A stretch of DNA of 42,803 bases, taken from contig JANYBK010000092.1 in assembly GCA_025360805.1 (NCBI GenBank), positions 1 to 42,803 on the forward strand. Reading direction: 5' to 3'. Both the position numbers and the translations under genes were made by a program. Shown here piece by piece: positions 41,476-42,803 of the stretch (the first letter of the stretch is position 1; every line of letters starts with the position of its first letter). The notes under the pieces are model-generated. The model did not search any database. It saw only the letters and a program-made list of their open reading frames with translations, and was not told the DNA's origin. The stretch is from Methanomicrobiales archaeon. GTDB taxonomy: Archaea > Halobacteriota > Methanomicrobia > Methanomicrobiales > Methanospirillaceae.

Positions 41476-42360
41476 TTAGAGAATTTTGTGGAGCTCGATC
41501 TTAAAGGGACCGAGCGTACCGCCAAAGTTTCCGGCCGTGATGAACTTCACGCCCGGCACCAGTGATGCGGCTTTGACACCTGCTGCCATTGCTGCTGCAA
41601 CGGACTTCTCATCAATACCGTCAATGACAATCTCATAAACCCCTTTGATCCCGGCAGGGACCTTTGAGTCGGGGACTTTTTCCCGGAGTGTCGGGCAGTA
41701 CTTCTCATTGGTTGAAGCGGGCATGAACTTGTATTTCAGGCTGCCAACTTTTGAGCCGCTCGCAACGATACCGCCGGGGAAACTGGTGATAGTGCCCGGA
41801 ACTTTGGCGATTGCATCCACTGCTGCCTGTGCACCCATGAGGGCGGCCATCTGGTTCTCTGCCATCACAAAGAAGTTGCCACCTGCAACACCCTTGACAA
41901 TGCCGAACTCTTCCTCGCCGATATATTCTCCTTCCATGATCGGGATGACCCAGCATTTCCTGCCGCCAACTTCTTTCTGGTACTCGTAACCGTCTCCAAA
42001 GAAGTGGAGTTTTACCTGGATCTTTTCTTCCGAGTTGGTAATACCGTTAAAGACCGCAGTCGTTGGTGCAGTGAGTACGCACTCAGCGAGGCGCTCGACA
42101 ACCTGCTCCTTGATCTTCTTCTTACCTGCACAGATCAGGATTGAGACACCCGGGCGGCCGTCCGGGGTCTGGGAACCGTCAAGTTCCTGCTCGATCCCTG
42201 CTTCGCACGGGCAGCCGATGGCAGATGTCGCAAAGCCGGTTGCTTCGGTTGCTGCTTTCCTTGCCCATTCTGTGGTGACTGCTGTGATGATCACCCGGCA
42301 GACCCATGTCGGGAATGCCTCAGCAAATTCGTTGTCAATAGTAACTCCGTTGATTTCCAT
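41476..42360 (-). CDS. ftr: Formylmethanofuran:H4MPT formyltransferase
   Basis: 294 residues, near the usual ~297. Cytoplasmic homotetrameric enzyme that passes the formyl group from formylmethanofuran to tetrahydromethanopterin, the second step of CO2 reduction to methane. The sequence begins MEINGVTIDNEFAEAFP, contains TGFATSAIGCPCEAGIE, GGNFFVMAENQMAAL and FITAGNFGGTLGPFKI, all strong Ftr signatures. GGAGGTT precedes the ATG. No other methanogenesis operon genes adjoin; expected to be strongly expressed. Confidence 0.97.
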   Translation of the reverse strand: MEINGVTIDNEFAEAFPTWVCRVIITAVTTEWARKAATEATGFATSAIGCPCEAGIEQELDGSQTPDGRPGVSILICAGKKKIKEQVVERLAECVLTAPTTAVFNGITNSEEKIQVKLHFFGDGYEYQKEVGGRKCWVIPIMEGEYIGEEEFGIVKGVAGGNFFVMAENQMAALMGAQAAVDAIAKVPGTITSFPGGIVASGSKVGSLKYKFMPASTNEKYCPTLREKVPDSKVPAGIKGVYEIVIDGIDEKSVAAAMAAGVKAASLVPGVKFITAGNFGGTLGPFKIELHKIL

Positions 42361-42709
42361 ACGATAACCTCCGATACCACAATGGTACTATGATTGATGT
42401 TGAATAAATTTTCTAAATTAATCCGAGTAAAAGAGCGCACAACAACACAGCAATTAAGTACATGATATCCAGTTAATCTTAATAAAGAGTACAGAGATTA
42501 GAATTGGAAATATTGAATCAAATGCACTTTTTTTCGAGTAGATTTCAGAACATTTATCTACATTCTTCTACCACTTTTGGATAGTCGATTTTAGAATCGA
42601 TCATAGCTGGTGCGTAAAAAAAAAGGCATTTGCAGTGCGATTTACGGGTTAAACATCCCAAAAAAGCACAGGCAAACGTACTATAATGGTATTGCATGAG
42701 GGTTAATTC
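42361..42709. other. 349-bp AT-rich upstream region of ftr
   Basis: Contains the ftr promoter, with AT-rich TATA-like stretches at about 42400-42420 (TTTATTC on the minus strand). Further right is a minus-strand open frame (42554-42802, cut by the window edge) with no identifiable motif. No other structure stands out. Confidence 0.4.
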
Positions 42710-42803
42710 ATGAACAATCTGTTTCCCAAATTTTCCAAGAAGAGGGATGGGGTCAACGTTGTAATGGAGCAAAAACTCCTTCAGAACGTGAACAACCTTA
42801 TTC
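42710..42803 (+). CDS. Partial unknown ORF at right edge
   Basis: ATG at 42710 follows GAGGG by 8 nt, and a TATA-like ACTATAAT lies ~25 bp upstream. Thirty-one codons are visible, without a stop, before the window ends; the peptide is polar and Asn/Lys-rich. A minus-strand frame overlaps the same stretch. Product not recognised; the call rests only on the start signals. Confidence 0.35.
   Translation, partial: MNNLFPKFSKKRDGVNVVMEQKLLQNVNNLI

Noticed and set aside
42554-42802. Minus-strand open frame at the right edge
   Set aside because: No start in the window other than TTG, no motif recognised, and the overlapping plus-strand frame has better start signals. May be part of a decayed gene.
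1-42803. CRISPR array, tRNA, rRNA or prophage
   Set aside because: Reading the gaps showed no regularly spaced repeats, no tRNA-like cloverleaf with TTCGA arm, no rRNA segments and no phage genes. A tRNA or CRISPR scan would confirm this.

Overview
The window is chromosomal DNA from a methanogenic archaeon, most likely of the order Methanomicrobiales (Methanoregula-like; the genus is an inference). The evidence is a formylmethanofuran:H4MPT formyltransferase gene (ftr), a methanogenesis-marker gene (mmp11), a coenzyme B (aks) gene set, archaeal aIF1A and Nre genes, TATA-box promoters, and ribosome binding sites of the GGAGGTGA type. The ~50 protein genes are ordinary chromosomal genes. No rRNA, tRNA or CRISPR array was seen. 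The only mobile DNA recognised is an IS1595-type transposase remnant at the left edge, preceded by a 33-bp sequence that recurs inverted 41 kb away beside ftr.

Left third (1-20 kb): a beta-carbonic anhydrase; a phosphate-uptake operon on the minus strand (pstS, a fused pstC-pstA, pstB, phoU) facing a divergent AbrB-PhoU regulator across a promoter region with a dyad; a methyltransferase; an HTH-PAS sensor/regulator; and small metabolic or unknown genes (dCMP deaminase, CxxC-x17-CxxC protein, DUF1294, YkgJ-like, TerB-like, a degenerate Fic/Doc protein, PhzF plus cupin). Then come a DNA-damage pair (Nre then DinB) and, divergently, aIF1A. The aIF1A frame has no ATG/GTG/TTG at its 5' end and seems to start at ATT.

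Middle (20-32 kb): a surface protein, MFS transporter, PEBP lipoprotein, CorA-like protein, an archaeal RNase III with an altered catalytic site, and a stress/repair run: ferritin-like protein, MntP, UV-damage endonuclease UvsE, Fe-S aldo/keto reductase, flavin reductase-like protein and MsrB. These are followed by UPF0316, an orphan CheC, a zinc-ribbon protein and a DUF5591 (archaeosine-synthase-like) protein.

Right end (32.7-42.8 kb): the most interesting part. Eight tightly packed minus-strand genes form one apparent operon: mmp11, a radical SAM protein, a short IorA-like thiamine-diphosphate protein, aksA, aksD, aksE, an unrecognised Cys/His-rich protein and aksF. The four aks genes build 2-oxosuberate for coenzyme B. 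The other four lie in the same transcription unit and are natural candidates for the late steps of that pathway (decarboxylation, sulfur insertion) or for related methanogenesis-cofactor work. A TATA box with an overlapping dyad lies upstream. Beyond it are two tiny membrane proteins, including a 32-residue one with a perfect ribosome binding site, and ftr.
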